A program made the position numbers and the translations under genes. From Blastococcus sp. CT_GayMR16 (GTDB taxonomy: Bacteria; Actinomycetota; Actinomycetes; Mycobacteriales; Geodermatophilaceae), in NCBI RefSeq assembly GCF_004570875.1, contig NZ_SPQK01000018.1, positions 1-64,000 of the forward strand: a stretch of DNA of 64,000 bases, read 5' to 3'. A model generated the notes under the pieces. It had not been told where the DNA came from. It worked only from the letters and a program-made list of their open reading frames with translations, and did not search any database. Shown here one piece after another: positions 9,855 through 18,171 of the stretch (the stretch's first letter is position 1; the number at the start of each line of letters is the position of its first letter).

Positions 9855-11531
9855 TCAGGCGAAGCGGTGGCCCCAGAGGCCTCCGGGCGCCGACATCGGC
9901 CCCGGGACGACGACCGGCAGAGGCGCCGTCAGGTCGTCGGGTTCCGTCGACCTGGCCGCGACCGGTGCCGGTACGGGCGGCTTGCCTCGCTGGCGCTGCG
10001 GCAGGCCGGGGATGACGAGGCGGTACGTGGCATCGACGTCCCGCACCGCGAAGACGTCCTCGTCCGGGGCCGCGTGGTGCAGGACGAGCGTGTCGAACCG
10101 TTCGGCGACCCGGTGCAGAGCCTCGGGGTCGGAGACGTCGATGACGGTGGGCCCGGGGTCGAACGCGGCAACGGGCAGGATCCGGGCGGCATGCTTGACG
10201 AGGAACTCGTCGGCGACGTCGCCACGTCCGGTCCGGCCGATCCACGCTCCGCCGGCGAGGGTGAGCAGGGAGAGTCCGAAGACGGCGACCACCACGATCC
10301 GGGCGACGTCGAGCGGGATCGACACGCTCAGCACGCTGAGCCGGCGCGGACCGGTCTCCTCGACCACCACGGGGGTCTGCGTGCTCGGCGCCAGTGCTGC
10401 CCGCGCGTCCCCGGCGAGGCGCAAGGACGTGGCCTCGAGATTGAACGAGAGCCCGGCGGGTGAGCCTGCCTGGAAGGGCAGCCCGCGGACCGTGCCCTCG
10501 GTCACGACGACGGGCGTGACGGTGAGCGTCGCGCTCGTGCCCCCGCCGCCGATCTCCGCGAAGTGCTTGCCGAGCAGGGCAGCCGCCTCCGCCGGGTCGA
10601 CCGGCACGGTGGCGGTGGCCGACCCCTCGGCCAGGGCGACGACGGGACTGCTGTTCAGGTAGGCGCTCCAGCCGTCCGCCGAGGAGACCGCGACGTCGAG
10701 CCGCATGGCGCCACGGAGATCGGCGAGGTCCGGGCCGGTGACGGCATTGGTGAAGGACACGCTCAGGTCGGAGGCGAGGCTGGTCCACACCGTGTCGCCG
10801 GTCGAGACGGTGCCGGCCGGGTACGTCGTCCCTGCCTCGGCGGAAGCGGTATAGGTGAACGTTCCCTGCTGGGTCACCTGCAGCGTCTTCGTGTCCGTCT
10901 GGGTCGACGGCAGCGCGAGCAGGACGCCGCCCGCGACCCCCGCCAGGAGAGCGACGGCCGCGGAGATCAACGCGACCTGGCGGGCCATCGCCCGGGTCGG
11001 CATCCTGAAGGCCGGCGCTCGAGGGATCGAGGGGCGCCGGAGACGGCGGAGCGCGGAACGGGCACCGTGCCGGCCGCGGGGCCTGCGGGCGGCCCCGGCC
11101 ACGGTGAGCGCGGCGACGACGACCAGCCCGAGGACGCCGGGGTTGGTGACCGCCGCGAGCGCCTTACCCCCCTGGGGAACTCTCAGGAAGAGCTTGCCCA
11201 GGACCTCGTTCGGTGTCGGGTGATCCTCGTCGAGCCAGTCGTTGTTGTCGCCCTGGATCACGAAGCGGTCGCCGTCCAGTGCGACGATCCGGTGCATGAC
11301 GACGGTGTCGAGCGAGGCACTCTGGTAGGCGACGACGTCCCCCACCGCATAGCTGCCGGCCGACCGCAGGATCGCCATGTCCCCGGTGTGGAAGCGCGGT
11401 TCCATGCTGATGCCGTGCGTGCTGACGTACGTGGTGGAGCCACCGAGCGCGAGCGGCCACAAAAGCCACACAGCCGCCAGCACCAGCGCGCTGAGGGCGC
11501 TGATGCTGGCGGCTCTGCTGGCGGCATTCAT
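9855..11531 (-). CDS. SipW-type signal peptidase I fused to a DUF5305-like domain
   Basis: A 558-residue membrane protein. Residues ~10-150 are a SipW/archaeal-type signal peptidase: a membrane helix, then catalytic S42 in HGISMEPRFHTGD, and H80 in VVMHRIV where bacterial type I enzymes have lysine; GDNND follows. Two membrane helices and a basic linker lead to a long extracytoplasmic region (about 210-400), a further helix near 410-430 and a Pro-rich tail, which fits the DUF5305 architecture. Such peptidases cleave TasA/CalY-like substrates at the membrane. The adjacent upstream gene encodes a suitable small secreted protein. The fusion of peptidase and DUF5305 in one chain is notable. The DUF5305 call is from overall pattern. 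Confidence 0.82.
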   Translation of the reverse strand: MNAASRAASISALSALVLAAVWLLWPLALGGSTTYVSTHGISMEPRFHTGDMAILRSAGSYAVGDVVAYQSASLDTVVMHRIVALDGDRFVIQGDNNDWLDEDHPTPNEVLGKLFLRVPQGGKALAAVTNPGVLGLVVVAALTVAGAARRPRGRHGARSALRRLRRPSIPRAPAFRMPTRAMARQVALISAAVALLAGVAGGVLLALPSTQTDTKTLQVTQQGTFTYTASAEAGTTYPAGTVSTGDTVWTSLASDLSVSFTNAVTGPDLADLRGAMRLDVAVSSADGWSAYLNSSPVVALAEGSATATVPVDPAEAAALLGKHFAEIGGGGTSATLTVTPVVVTEGTVRGLPFQAGSPAGLSFNLEATSLRLAGDARAALAPSTQTPVVVEETGPRRLSVLSVSIPLDVARIVVVAVFGLSLLTLAGGAWIGRTGRGDVADEFLVKHAARILPVAAFDPGPTVIDVSDPEALHRVAERFDTLVLHHAAPDEDVFAVRDVDATYRLVIPGLPQRQRGKPPVPAPVAARSTEPDDLTAPLPVVVPGPMSAPGGLWGHRFA

Positions 11532-11599
11532 GTCGAAGGCACCGGTCCGGGGTCAGGCGGGGCGACCGTTCGGCCGACCCCGCCTGCACCGCGGAGGGG

Positions 11600-12010
11600 T
11601 TACTGGACCACCGTGATGGCCACGCTGTCGAACTCGTCGAAGGTGCGCGGGCTGCCGGTCGTGTCGCAGGTCATGACGATGATCGGGGGAACGGCGAGGG
11701 CGTCCCACGCGGTCTTGACGGCGCACGTGTACGGGGTGCCGACGACGACCGTGCCGCCCGTGGTCTTGAGCGTCATGGTGGTGGTCTTGCCCGTGAGGTT
11801 CGTGGTCGAGGTGAACTCGACGGCGTCGACGACGGTCGCGTCGGCGGCGTTCTGCACGTAGTGGATGTCGGTCACGACGGCACCGGTGACGGAACCCTGA
11901 CCGGAACCTGCGACGGAGTTCGGGACGGTGTTGCTGGCGGTGAAAGCGGACGTGCCGACGGCGGCAGCGGCAACCGCGACACCAGCGAGCAGAAGACGCG
12001 ACTTGCGCAT
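11600..12010 (-). CDS. Small secreted TasA/camelysin-like protein, probable SipW substrate
   Basis: A 136-residue protein with an N-terminal signal peptide (MRKSRLLLAGVAVAAAAVGT) followed by SAFTASNTVPN, the type of junction seen in SipW-dependent secreted proteins. The rest is Thr/Val-rich and predicted beta-rich, with two cysteines (near residues 96 and 113) that could form a disulfide. No catalytic motif is seen. It lies 68 nt upstream of the SipW-type peptidase in the same direction, so the pair probably forms an operon in which the peptidase processes this protein for surface display or assembly. Its function is unknown; the substrate role is inferred from neighbourhood. Confidence 0.75.
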   Translation of the reverse strand: MRKSRLLLAGVAVAAAAVGTSAFTASNTVPNSVAGSGQGSVTGAVVTDIHYVQNAADATVVDAVEFTSTTNLTGKTTTMTLKTTGGTVVVGTPYTCAVKTAWDALAVPPIIVMTCDTTGSPRTFDEFDSVAITVVQ

Positions 12011-12351
12011 TGCACGGGTCCTGTTCTCTCAGTGGCTCAGTGCCGCCCAGATGTGTTCATCCGGTTCAGCGACGGCTTCGCCATTCGTTGACGCCCTGTC
12101 TTCGGCCACTCGCCGCCCCGTATCAACTCCTGTCCCAAAAGAAACTGGAGTCGCTAAAGCGACACCCTCGGGGCGGTCATCGACGAGTGAATTCCACGGT
12201 GGAAAAGCGCAGGTCCACGTGTTGTCGGGGCCGCCGCAACGGTGTCCGCCGGGTCCGCATCCCCGTCGGGGTCCGGAAAGACTTCCGTTCGGCTCAACTA
12301 CCGTGAGCCGGTACTTCGCGGTCGGAGGCCCACGCCACGAGGAGTTCGGCA
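12011..12351. promoter_or_regulatory. Divergent intergenic region, two short palindromes
   Basis: These 341 bases separate the secreted protein (minus) and a phosphatase (plus) and hold no convincing gene. It is less GC-rich than its surroundings. Two short inverted repeats are visible: GTCGCT-aa-AGCGAC at 12150-12163 and TTCCACGGTGGAA at 12192-12204. They may be regulatory sites. No paired promoter hexamers could be assigned with confidence. Confidence 0.45.
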
Positions 12352-13461
12352 GTGCACAGGTCAACCCGTGTACGGCACGCGTTGCCGCTCACGGTGCTCG
12401 CCCTCTTCACGGTGCTCGACCTCGCGGCCGGCCGCGGTCAGCAGGCACTCTCGCTGACCGTCATCTCTCCCTTGGTCGCAGCGACCACCCTCGGCCGACG
12501 GGCGACAGCTGCGTACGGCGTCCTCGCCGTGCTGGTCTCGGCGCTGCTCGGCATCTACGACCAGCAGTACACGTCCGAGGCGGCGCCCACGCAGTTCATG
12601 CGGCTGTTCGGCGTCGCCGTGGGCAGCGGCGTCGCGCTGTTCGCCTGCACGCTGCGACTCCGGGGTGAGGCGCGGCTGAGGCAGGCGAGCGCCCAGGCGG
12701 CGGCGAGCGGGGCCGTCGTCGAGCTGGCCGAGACCCTGCAGCGCAACCTGCTGGGTGACCCGCCCCGGGTCGACGGGCTGGAGACCGCGGTGCGGTACCT
12801 GCCTGCCACGCGCCATGCCCGCGTCGGCGGTGACTGGTACGACGCCTTCCCGGTTCCGGACGGGACGACGATGCTGGTCATCGGCGACGTCGCCGGCCAT
12901 GACGCCCCGGCCGCAGCGACGATGTCCGAGACGCGCGGCATGCTGCGGGCGATCGCGCAGTCCACGGTCGGCTCACCGGCGGCGGTGCTCGCCGTGCTGG
13001 ACACCGCTTTGGCGAACCTGCGGATGCGCACCCTCGTGACGGCGCTCGTCGCGGCGGTGGACGTCCGGCGCACCCGGGACAGCGCCGGGGTGACGCTGTG
13101 CTGGTCGAACGCCGGTCATCCCGCGCCGGTCCTGGTCTGCGCGGACGGCTCCACGCAGCTGCTCGAGCGCCCGGCCGACCGGCTGCTCGGGGTCTCGCCC
13201 GACGCCGCGCGCCACGACCACACCCTGGTCCTGCAGCCGGGCGACACGGTGCTCTTCTACACCGACGGGCTGGTGGAGCAGCCGGATGTCGCGCTCGACG
13301 ACGGCACGGCCTGGCTCGTCGGGCGGCTCCGGCGGCTGGGCACCGAATCCCTCGATCGGCTGTGCGACGACCTGCTGGCCGGCATGAGTGGGCCGATCGA
13401 CGACGACGTCGCCCTGCTGGCCGTGCGCGTCCCGCCGAGGGCTCAGGCGCCGCAGCGGTAG
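12352..13461 (+). CDS. Membrane PP2C-type (SpoIIE/RsbU-like) phosphatase
   Basis: A 369-residue protein with about three membrane segments in the first ~105 residues, a short coil, and a SpoIIE-type serine/threonine phosphatase domain (about 125-360). Metal-binding and fold motifs are VGGDWYDAF, IGDVAGHDA, SNAGHPAP, FYTDGLVE and DDDVALLAV. Such phosphatases usually act on anti-anti-sigma factors in partner-switching control of sigma factors; none of those partners is nearby. The GTG start has GAGGAG about 8 nt upstream. The 3' end overlaps that of the convergent phosphatase gene by 19 nt. Confidence 0.9.
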   Translation: MHRSTRVRHALPLTVLALFTVLDLAAGRGQQALSLTVISPLVAATTLGRRATAAYGVLAVLVSALLGIYDQQYTSEAAPTQFMRLFGVAVGSGVALFACTLRLRGEARLRQASAQAAASGAVVELAETLQRNLLGDPPRVDGLETAVRYLPATRHARVGGDWYDAFPVPDGTTMLVIGDVAGHDAPAAATMSETRGMLRAIAQSTVGSPAAVLAVLDTALANLRMRTLVTALVAAVDVRRTRDSAGVTLCWSNAGHPAPVLVCADGSTQLLERPADRLLGVSPDAARHDHTLVLQPGDTVLFYTDGLVEQPDVALDDGTAWLVGRLRRLGTESLDRLCDDLLAGMSGPIDDDVALLAVRVPPRAQAPQR

Positions 13462-15167
13462 ACGAGGAAGGCCACGTCGTCGTCCGGGGCATCGTCCAGC
13501 AGCTTCTCGGTGAGCAGGTCCGCCAGCTCCGCGGGGGGGAGGTGCCGCCCCTCGGCGAGCACCTCCGCCGCGCGCGTCATGCCGTCGTCGAGGCCCTGGT
13601 CGCGCCGTTCGACGAGTCCGTCGGTGTAGAGCAGCAGCGTCGAACCCGGTGCCAGGGCGACGTCGGCCTCGGGACGCTCCAGGTCGTCGACGACCGCGAG
13701 GGGCAGCGAGCCGGCTTCCTCGAGGAAGGTCGCCCTCCCGTCGGCGTCGACCACGATCGCCGGAGGGTGGCCGGCGCTGCTGTACCGGAGGATGCCGTCG
13801 CGCGGGTCGATGACGGCGCAGAACACCGTGCTCACCGCGGCGCCCGGCACCAGCGTCGCGAACCGGTCGAGGGCCGAGAGCACGTGACCGGGCGACCGGC
13901 TCTCCAGCAGCAGTGCCCGCCCGGCACTCCGGAGCTGGCCCATCACCGCGGCCGAGGCCAGGCCGCGACCGACCACGTCGCCCACGACCACGCCGTACCG
14001 GCCGTCGGGCAGGTCGACGACGTCGTACCAGTCACCGCCGACCTCCAGCGTCCCGGTCGCCGGCTCGTAGTGGACGGCGAAGTCGCGCGGCAGGACCGTG
14101 GGCCCGAGGACGGCGCGCTGCAGGGTGACGGCGACGTCAGTGAAGAACTGCGCCCGCTCCTCTGCGCGACGGCGCTCGCTCTCGACGGCCTGTGCATCGG
14201 CGACGGCGGCAGCGACCTGCCCGGCGGCCAGCGACAGGAAGATGCGGTACTCCTGGTCCAGCTGCAGGTGCGGGCTGGTGCCGAGGACCACCGCCCCCAC
14301 CGGAGCGGGCCGGCCGGCGACGATGAGCGGGAGGACGACGGCCGTGTGGACGTCGGCCTGGCCGGCCGGGCTCGCCCCGACGCTGGAGAGCCCGGGTAGG
14401 CGTTCGGCAAGGCCGGTCACCGTCTGGGTCTGACCCGTGGCGATCACCTCGCGCACCTGGTCCGGGATGACGCTGGCGGCGAGGTCGTCGTCGACGCCGA
14501 TGCCCTGACGGGCGACCAGCCGGGCGGCGGCGCCGTCCTCATCTACCAGGTAGACGAGGCCGAACGGACAGTCGGTCCGGGCGTCGGCCAGCACCCGGAG
14601 AGCCGCGGCGACCGCGTCGTCGGTGCTGCCGTGCACCGAGCGGGGCAGGCTGCCCAGCTGCTGCAGCACGCCCATGCGCCGGGCGGCCAGCACCGTCTGG
14701 GTGGTCTCCACGACGGTGTTGAGGAGGCCGGCAACCTCGCCGCCGGGCTCGACCACGGGGCTGTAGGAGAAGGTGAAGTAGGCCTCCTCGTCGAAGCCCC
14801 GCCGCGTCATCGTCAGCGGCAGGTCCTCGAAGCGGATCGTCCCCCCGGCGAAGACGTCCTCGACCATGCCCTTGATGTCGGGCCAGATGTCGTCCCACAC
14901 GTCCGGGACTCGACACCCCAGCGCAGACGGGTGCCGCAGGCCGAGCATCGGGGCGTAGGCGTCGTTGTAGATCATCACGAGCTCCGGGCCCCACATGAGG
15001 AGCATCCCGAAGCCGGAGTTCAGCGCCGTGCTGGCGGCGGTGCGCAGGGTGGGCGACCAGTGCTCCTCGGCGCCGAGAGCCGTCCCGGCCCAGTCGTAGT
15101 CGAGGACCATCCGCTGCAGCTCGGTCCGCGCGGTGGCCGGGACCAGCTCCGCCAACTGCCCGTCCAA
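13443..15167 (-). CDS. PAS-GAF-SpoIIE phosphatase
   Basis: A 574-residue soluble sensor phosphatase. Residues ~30-160 resemble a PAS domain (LVMIYNDAYAPMLG, FTFSYSPVVEPGG), ~165-330 a GAF domain, and ~345-570 the SpoIIE/PP2C domain with VGGDWYDVVDLPDG, VGDVVGRGL, SSAGHPPA, LYTDGLVERR and DDDVAFLVY. It probably controls a partner-switching module in response to a small ligand, light or redox signal. The start at 15167 is a TTG with GGAG almost touching it, so the true start is uncertain; a shorter product is possible. It overlaps the convergent phosphatase by 19 nt. Confidence 0.88.
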   Translation of the reverse strand: MDGQLAELVPATARTELQRMVLDYDWAGTALGAEEHWSPTLRTAASTALNSGFGMLLMWGPELVMIYNDAYAPMLGLRHPSALGCRVPDVWDDIWPDIKGMVEDVFAGGTIRFEDLPLTMTRRGFDEEAYFTFSYSPVVEPGGEVAGLLNTVVETTQTVLAARRMGVLQQLGSLPRSVHGSTDDAVAAALRVLADARTDCPFGLVYLVDEDGAAARLVARQGIGVDDDLAASVIPDQVREVIATGQTQTVTGLAERLPGLSSVGASPAGQADVHTAVVLPLIVAGRPAPVGAVVLGTSPHLQLDQEYRIFLSLAAGQVAAAVADAQAVESERRRAEERAQFFTDVAVTLQRAVLGPTVLPRDFAVHYEPATGTLEVGGDWYDVVDLPDGRYGVVVGDVVGRGLASAAVMGQLRSAGRALLLESRSPGHVLSALDRFATLVPGAAVSTVFCAVIDPRDGILRYSSAGHPPAIVVDADGRATFLEEAGSLPLAVVDDLERPEADVALAPGSTLLLYTDGLVERRDQGLDDGMTRAAEVLAEGRHLPPAELADLLTEKLLDDAPDDDVAFLVYRCGA

Positions 15168-15221
15168 CTCCGCACCCCCGCCCAGCGTCCACGGCCGTCC
15201 CCGCTCACTGCGCCGGCCGGC

Positions 15222-15261
15222 ACGGTGTCGGGATCATCGTGCCATCCCGGTACGACACCGT
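15222..15261. terminator. Long hairpin between rpsD and the PAS-GAF phosphatase
   Basis: ACGGTGTCG (15222-15230) pairs with CGACACCGT (15253-15261), and inside it GGGAT (15230-15234) matches ATCCC (15244-15248). It lies 69 bases after the rpsD stop and before the phosphatase start on the same strand. A terminator for rpsD or an operator for the phosphatase are both possible. Confidence 0.45.
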
Positions 15262-15329
15262 CCCGCTGGACACCACCTTGTGTGACGGAACGGTCATCCT
15301 TCGCAGTCGAGCCGGGGGAGGCGACGGCG

Positions 15330-15932
15330 TCAGCGGGAGTAGTACTCGACCACCAGCTGCTCCTCGCACAGGACGGGGACCTCGTCGCGGCCCGGCGTCC
15401 GCTCGACCCGGGCGACGAGGTCGGCCAGCCGCACCTCGAGGTAGGCGGGGGCGTCGGCGTGCGCGCCCGAGGCGGCCACCTGGAAGGGCTCCTTCTGCTT
15501 CGACTTCTCGGCGATCTGGATGAAGTCGCCGGGCCTGAGCCGGTAGGACGGGCGGTCGACGCGCTTGCCGTTGACCAGCACGTGCTGGTGGGTGACGAAC
15601 TGGCGGGCCTGGTAGATGGTGCGGGCGAAGCCGGCCCGCAGGACGGTGGCGTCCAGGCGCGACTCGAGGTCCTGGATCAGCGCCTCGCCGGTCTTGCCGC
15701 CGGAGCGCCGCGCCCGGTCGAAGGCCGCCCGCAACTGCGTCTCGCTGATGTCGTACTGCGCGCGCAGCCGCTGCTTCTCCTTGAGCCGGGTGGAGTAGTC
15801 GCTGTCCTTGCGGCGCTTGCGCCCGTGCTCGCCCGGGGGATACGGCCGGCGCTCGAAGTACGCGACGCACTTCGGGGTGAGCGGGATGCCGAGCGCGCGG
15901 CTGAGTCGGACCTTGGGACGAGGGGTGTTCAC
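15330..15932 (-). CDS. rpsD: 30S ribosomal protein S4
   Basis: A 200-residue S4 protein, which binds 16S rRNA early in small-subunit assembly. Typical segments are RPYPPGEHGRKRRKD, KQRLRAQYDISE, the S4 RNA-binding domain (LDATVLRAGFARTIYQARQFV, VLVNGKRVDRPSYRLRPGD) and the terminal CEEQLVVEYYSR. It keeps only one of the four N-terminal cysteines found in zinc-binding S4 forms. The gene stands alone rather than in the rpsM-rpsK-rpoA operon; Streptomyces also has a stand-alone S4. Whether a second copy exists cannot be known here. The GTG start has GGAGG upstream. An iron box lies 12-30 nt upstream. Confidence 0.95.
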   Translation of the reverse strand: MNTPRPKVRLSRALGIPLTPKCVAYFERRPYPPGEHGRKRRKDSDYSTRLKEKQRLRAQYDISETQLRAAFDRARRSGGKTGEALIQDLESRLDATVLRAGFARTIYQARQFVTHQHVLVNGKRVDRPSYRLRPGDFIQIAEKSKQKEPFQVAASGAHADAPAYLEVRLADLVARVERTPGRDEVPVLCEEQLVVEYYSR

Positions 15933-15943
15933 AGGACCTCCAG

Positions 15944-15962
15944 TTTGGTTAGGCTCACCTTA
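15944..15962. promoter_or_regulatory. IdeR/DtxR-type iron box
   Basis: TTTGGTTAGGCTCACCTTA agrees with the IdeR/DtxR consensus TTAGGTTAGGCTAACCTAA at 16 of 19 positions, including the central core. It lies between rpsD (minus, start 15932) and the DUF2470 gene (plus, start 15993), so iron-dependent repression could act on either or both. The DUF2470 family link to haem use makes that gene the likelier target. Confidence 0.7.
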
Positions 15963-15992
15963 CTACTCGCCCATGAGCTTCCGAGGTGGTCC

Positions 15993-16745
15993 ATGACGGC
16001 CGGTTCGATCCACTCGTCCCCTGCCGTGCATCGGCAACCACCGGCAGCCGAGCGCGCCCGGACGATCGCCGCCGCCCCCGCGGTCTCCCTCTACGGCCTC
16101 GGTCTCGGTATCTGCCAGCTGTGGGGCGCGACGACGACGGACGCCGGGGACGTGCTGCTCGTCGTCCCCACCGACGGCGTGGTGACGGCGGCACTCCGGG
16201 ACACCCCCCTGGGCGACGTCCCCGCCCGGCTCACGGTCACCGAGCGGACGCCGTTCCCGGTGCCCCATCCGGTTCGTGGGCTCGTCCAACTCACCGGTTT
16301 GGTGGCGTCGGTCGCCGAGTACGACGTCACGCGGCTGGTGCTGGATTTCGCCGACGTCCGCACCTGCGACAGCCTGTTCGACGTCGGCCTGAGCGCGACG
16401 CTGCTGCGCCTGGAGCCGGCCGAGGTGCACCTGGAGGAGGCCGGGGGCACCACGGACGTCGGGCTCGACGAGTTCCTGGCCGCGCGGCCGGACCCCGTGA
16501 GCCGCGCGGAGAACGCACTGGTCGCCGAGCACTGCCATGCGCTGGTCCGGCTGGCCGCGCGGATCCAGCGCCGGGTGGGCCGCCACGACTCCATCCGGCT
16601 GCTCGCGCTGGATCGCTACGGCGTCCGCTTCCGGGTGCAGGGCTCCGCGGGGTGCTACGACCTCCGCGTGCCGTTCGTGGCGCCGCTCGGCGGGCCGGCC
16701 GGGTTCGGTGCCGCGGTCGATCGCCTGCTCACCTGCGGCCCCTGA
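15993..16745 (+). CDS. DUF2470-domain protein, probably iron-regulated
   Basis: A 250-residue protein. The last ~85 residues match DUF2470 (ENALVAEHCHALVRLA, LLALDRYGVRFRV, YDLRVPF), a domain often found with pyridoxamine-oxidase-like or haem-utilisation proteins. The first ~160 residues look like the matching split-barrel half, with PHPVRGLVQLTGLV, but no clear cofactor residues. An ATG with GAGGTGG upstream was chosen; an earlier ATG at 15973 is out of frame. An IdeR-like box lies 31 nt upstream, suggesting expression when iron is scarce and a role in iron or haem metabolism. It ends 4 nt from the convergent DUF1116 stop. Confidence 0.72.
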   Translation: MTAGSIHSSPAVHRQPPAAERARTIAAAPAVSLYGLGLGICQLWGATTTDAGDVLLVVPTDGVVTAALRDTPLGDVPARLTVTERTPFPVPHPVRGLVQLTGLVASVAEYDVTRLVLDFADVRTCDSLFDVGLSATLLRLEPAEVHLEEAGGTTDVGLDEFLAARPDPVSRAENALVAEHCHALVRLAARIQRRVGRHDSIRLLALDRYGVRFRVQGSAGCYDLRVPFVAPLGGPAGFGAAVDRLLTCGP

Positions 16746-16749
16746 CCGT

Positions 16750-18171
16750 TCAGGCGGTGCGCGACTCCTCGGCCAGCGCGGCGAGCGCCTTCTCGAAGCA
16801 CTCCTGCGGCGGCTGCACGAGGCCGGCGCCGACCTGGCCGGTGCCGGCGATCCGCCCGGCCATGCCGGTGTTGATCTGCGGCAGCCAGCCGGTGCGCGCC
16901 ACCTTCAGGACGTCGATCCCCGTCGGTGAGCCGCGGAAGCCCATGATCGGGATGGCCATCGCCGGGTTCTCCGCGAGCGTCAGCTGGTACATCCGCTCCG
17001 TGGTCGCGAGCGCGTCGGGCACGGTGCCGCCCACGAACCGCACGATCGCGGGCGCCGCGGCCATCGAGAAACCACCGACGCCGTAGGTCTCCATGATCGC
17101 GGAGTCGCCGATGTCGGGGTTGGCGTCGTCCGGGCCGTAGTCGCCGAGGAAGAGCCCGACCGGGGTGTTCGCGGGCCCGGTGAACCAGCGGTCGCCGGTG
17201 CCGGCGGTCTGGATCCCGAACTCCGTGCCGTTGCGCGACATGACGGTCACCATCGACGAGCCGGGGACGTCCCGGGCGGCGTCCATCGCGAGCTTCGCCG
17301 TCGGCATACCGAGGTTGAGGTAGAAGTGCTCGTTGCCGCCGATGAACTTCAGGACCGCGGCGATGTCGGACGACGGCGCATCGACGGCGACGATCGACGG
17401 CGACAGCTCGCGCAACGCCATCAGCGAGCCGGCGCGGTTGCGGTTGTGCCCCTCATCGCCCATCTGCAGCATCTGCGCGAGGATCGCCTTGACGTCGATC
17501 GGGTCGTCGGACCGGCTCCGCACCGCCGACTGCAGGACCGGGCCGAGGACGTCGCGCATCCAGGCCAGCCGGGTGAGGACCTCCTCGTTGAAGGCGCCCA
17601 TCCGCAGCACCTTGCCGAGGCCCTCGTTGAGGTTGCAGAACGCCATGTTCTTGTCGCTGCCGCCGTGGACCGGGTCCTTCAGGCACCACATCCACATCGA
17701 CGGCGACGTCACACCGGCCATCGGGCCCACCGTGCGGTGGTGGTGGCACGGGTCGAGCGTGATCTCGCCGTTCGCCAGGATCCGCTCGGCGTCCTCGACG
17801 TCGGTGGCCCAGCCCTCGAACAGGCAGGCACCGATCAGCGCACCCCGCATCGGACCCGACGCGGTCTCCCACGTCAGCGGCGGTCCGGAGTGCAGCAGCA
17901 TCCGGTCCCGCAGGCCGATGACCTCAGCCGCCGGGCGGACGTCGACCAGCTGCGAGCCCGCGGCGAGGATCCGCTCGACCGCGGCCCGGTTGGCCGACGC
18001 GCGGCGCGGGTCGAGGGCGACGTCGGCGATGTCCTCGGCGCTGCCGAAGCCCGGCGGACGCCAGTCGACGTCGTGCACCTCGGCGCCCTGGGCGCGCAGC
18101 GCGTCGGAGAAGACGTCGACGCCCGCGGCGACGACGGCCGGCGGCCCGGAGAGCAGTCCACCGAGCGTCAT
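16750..18171 (-). CDS. DUF1116 protein (YlbE/AllG-like, carbamoyltransferase-associated)
   Basis: A 473-residue DUF1116 protein, homologous to E. coli YlbE. In E. coli the fdrA-ylbE-ylbF genes have been assigned to oxamate carbamoyltransferase, which converts oxalurate plus phosphate to oxamate plus carbamoyl phosphate. Conserved-looking stretches here are MLLHSGPPLTWE, DPCHHHRTVGPMAGV, MWCLKDPVHGG, LQMGDEGHNRN and VMSRNGTEFGIQ. Its ATG overlaps the fdrA stop by 4 nt (ATGA), so the two are coupled and probably form a complex. A DUF2877 (YlbF-like) third subunit is not in the window. The substrate here is unproven; ureidomalonate is proposed from context. Confidence 0.85.
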   Translation of the reverse strand: MTLGGLLSGPPAVVAAGVDVFSDALRAQGAEVHDVDWRPPGFGSAEDIADVALDPRRASANRAAVERILAAGSQLVDVRPAAEVIGLRDRMLLHSGPPLTWETASGPMRGALIGACLFEGWATDVEDAERILANGEITLDPCHHHRTVGPMAGVTSPSMWMWCLKDPVHGGSDKNMAFCNLNEGLGKVLRMGAFNEEVLTRLAWMRDVLGPVLQSAVRSRSDDPIDVKAILAQMLQMGDEGHNRNRAGSLMALRELSPSIVAVDAPSSDIAAVLKFIGGNEHFYLNLGMPTAKLAMDAARDVPGSSMVTVMSRNGTEFGIQTAGTGDRWFTGPANTPVGLFLGDYGPDDANPDIGDSAIMETYGVGGFSMAAAPAIVRFVGGTVPDALATTERMYQLTLAENPAMAIPIMGFRGSPTGIDVLKVARTGWLPQINTGMAGRIAGTGQVGAGLVQPPQECFEKALAALAEESRTA

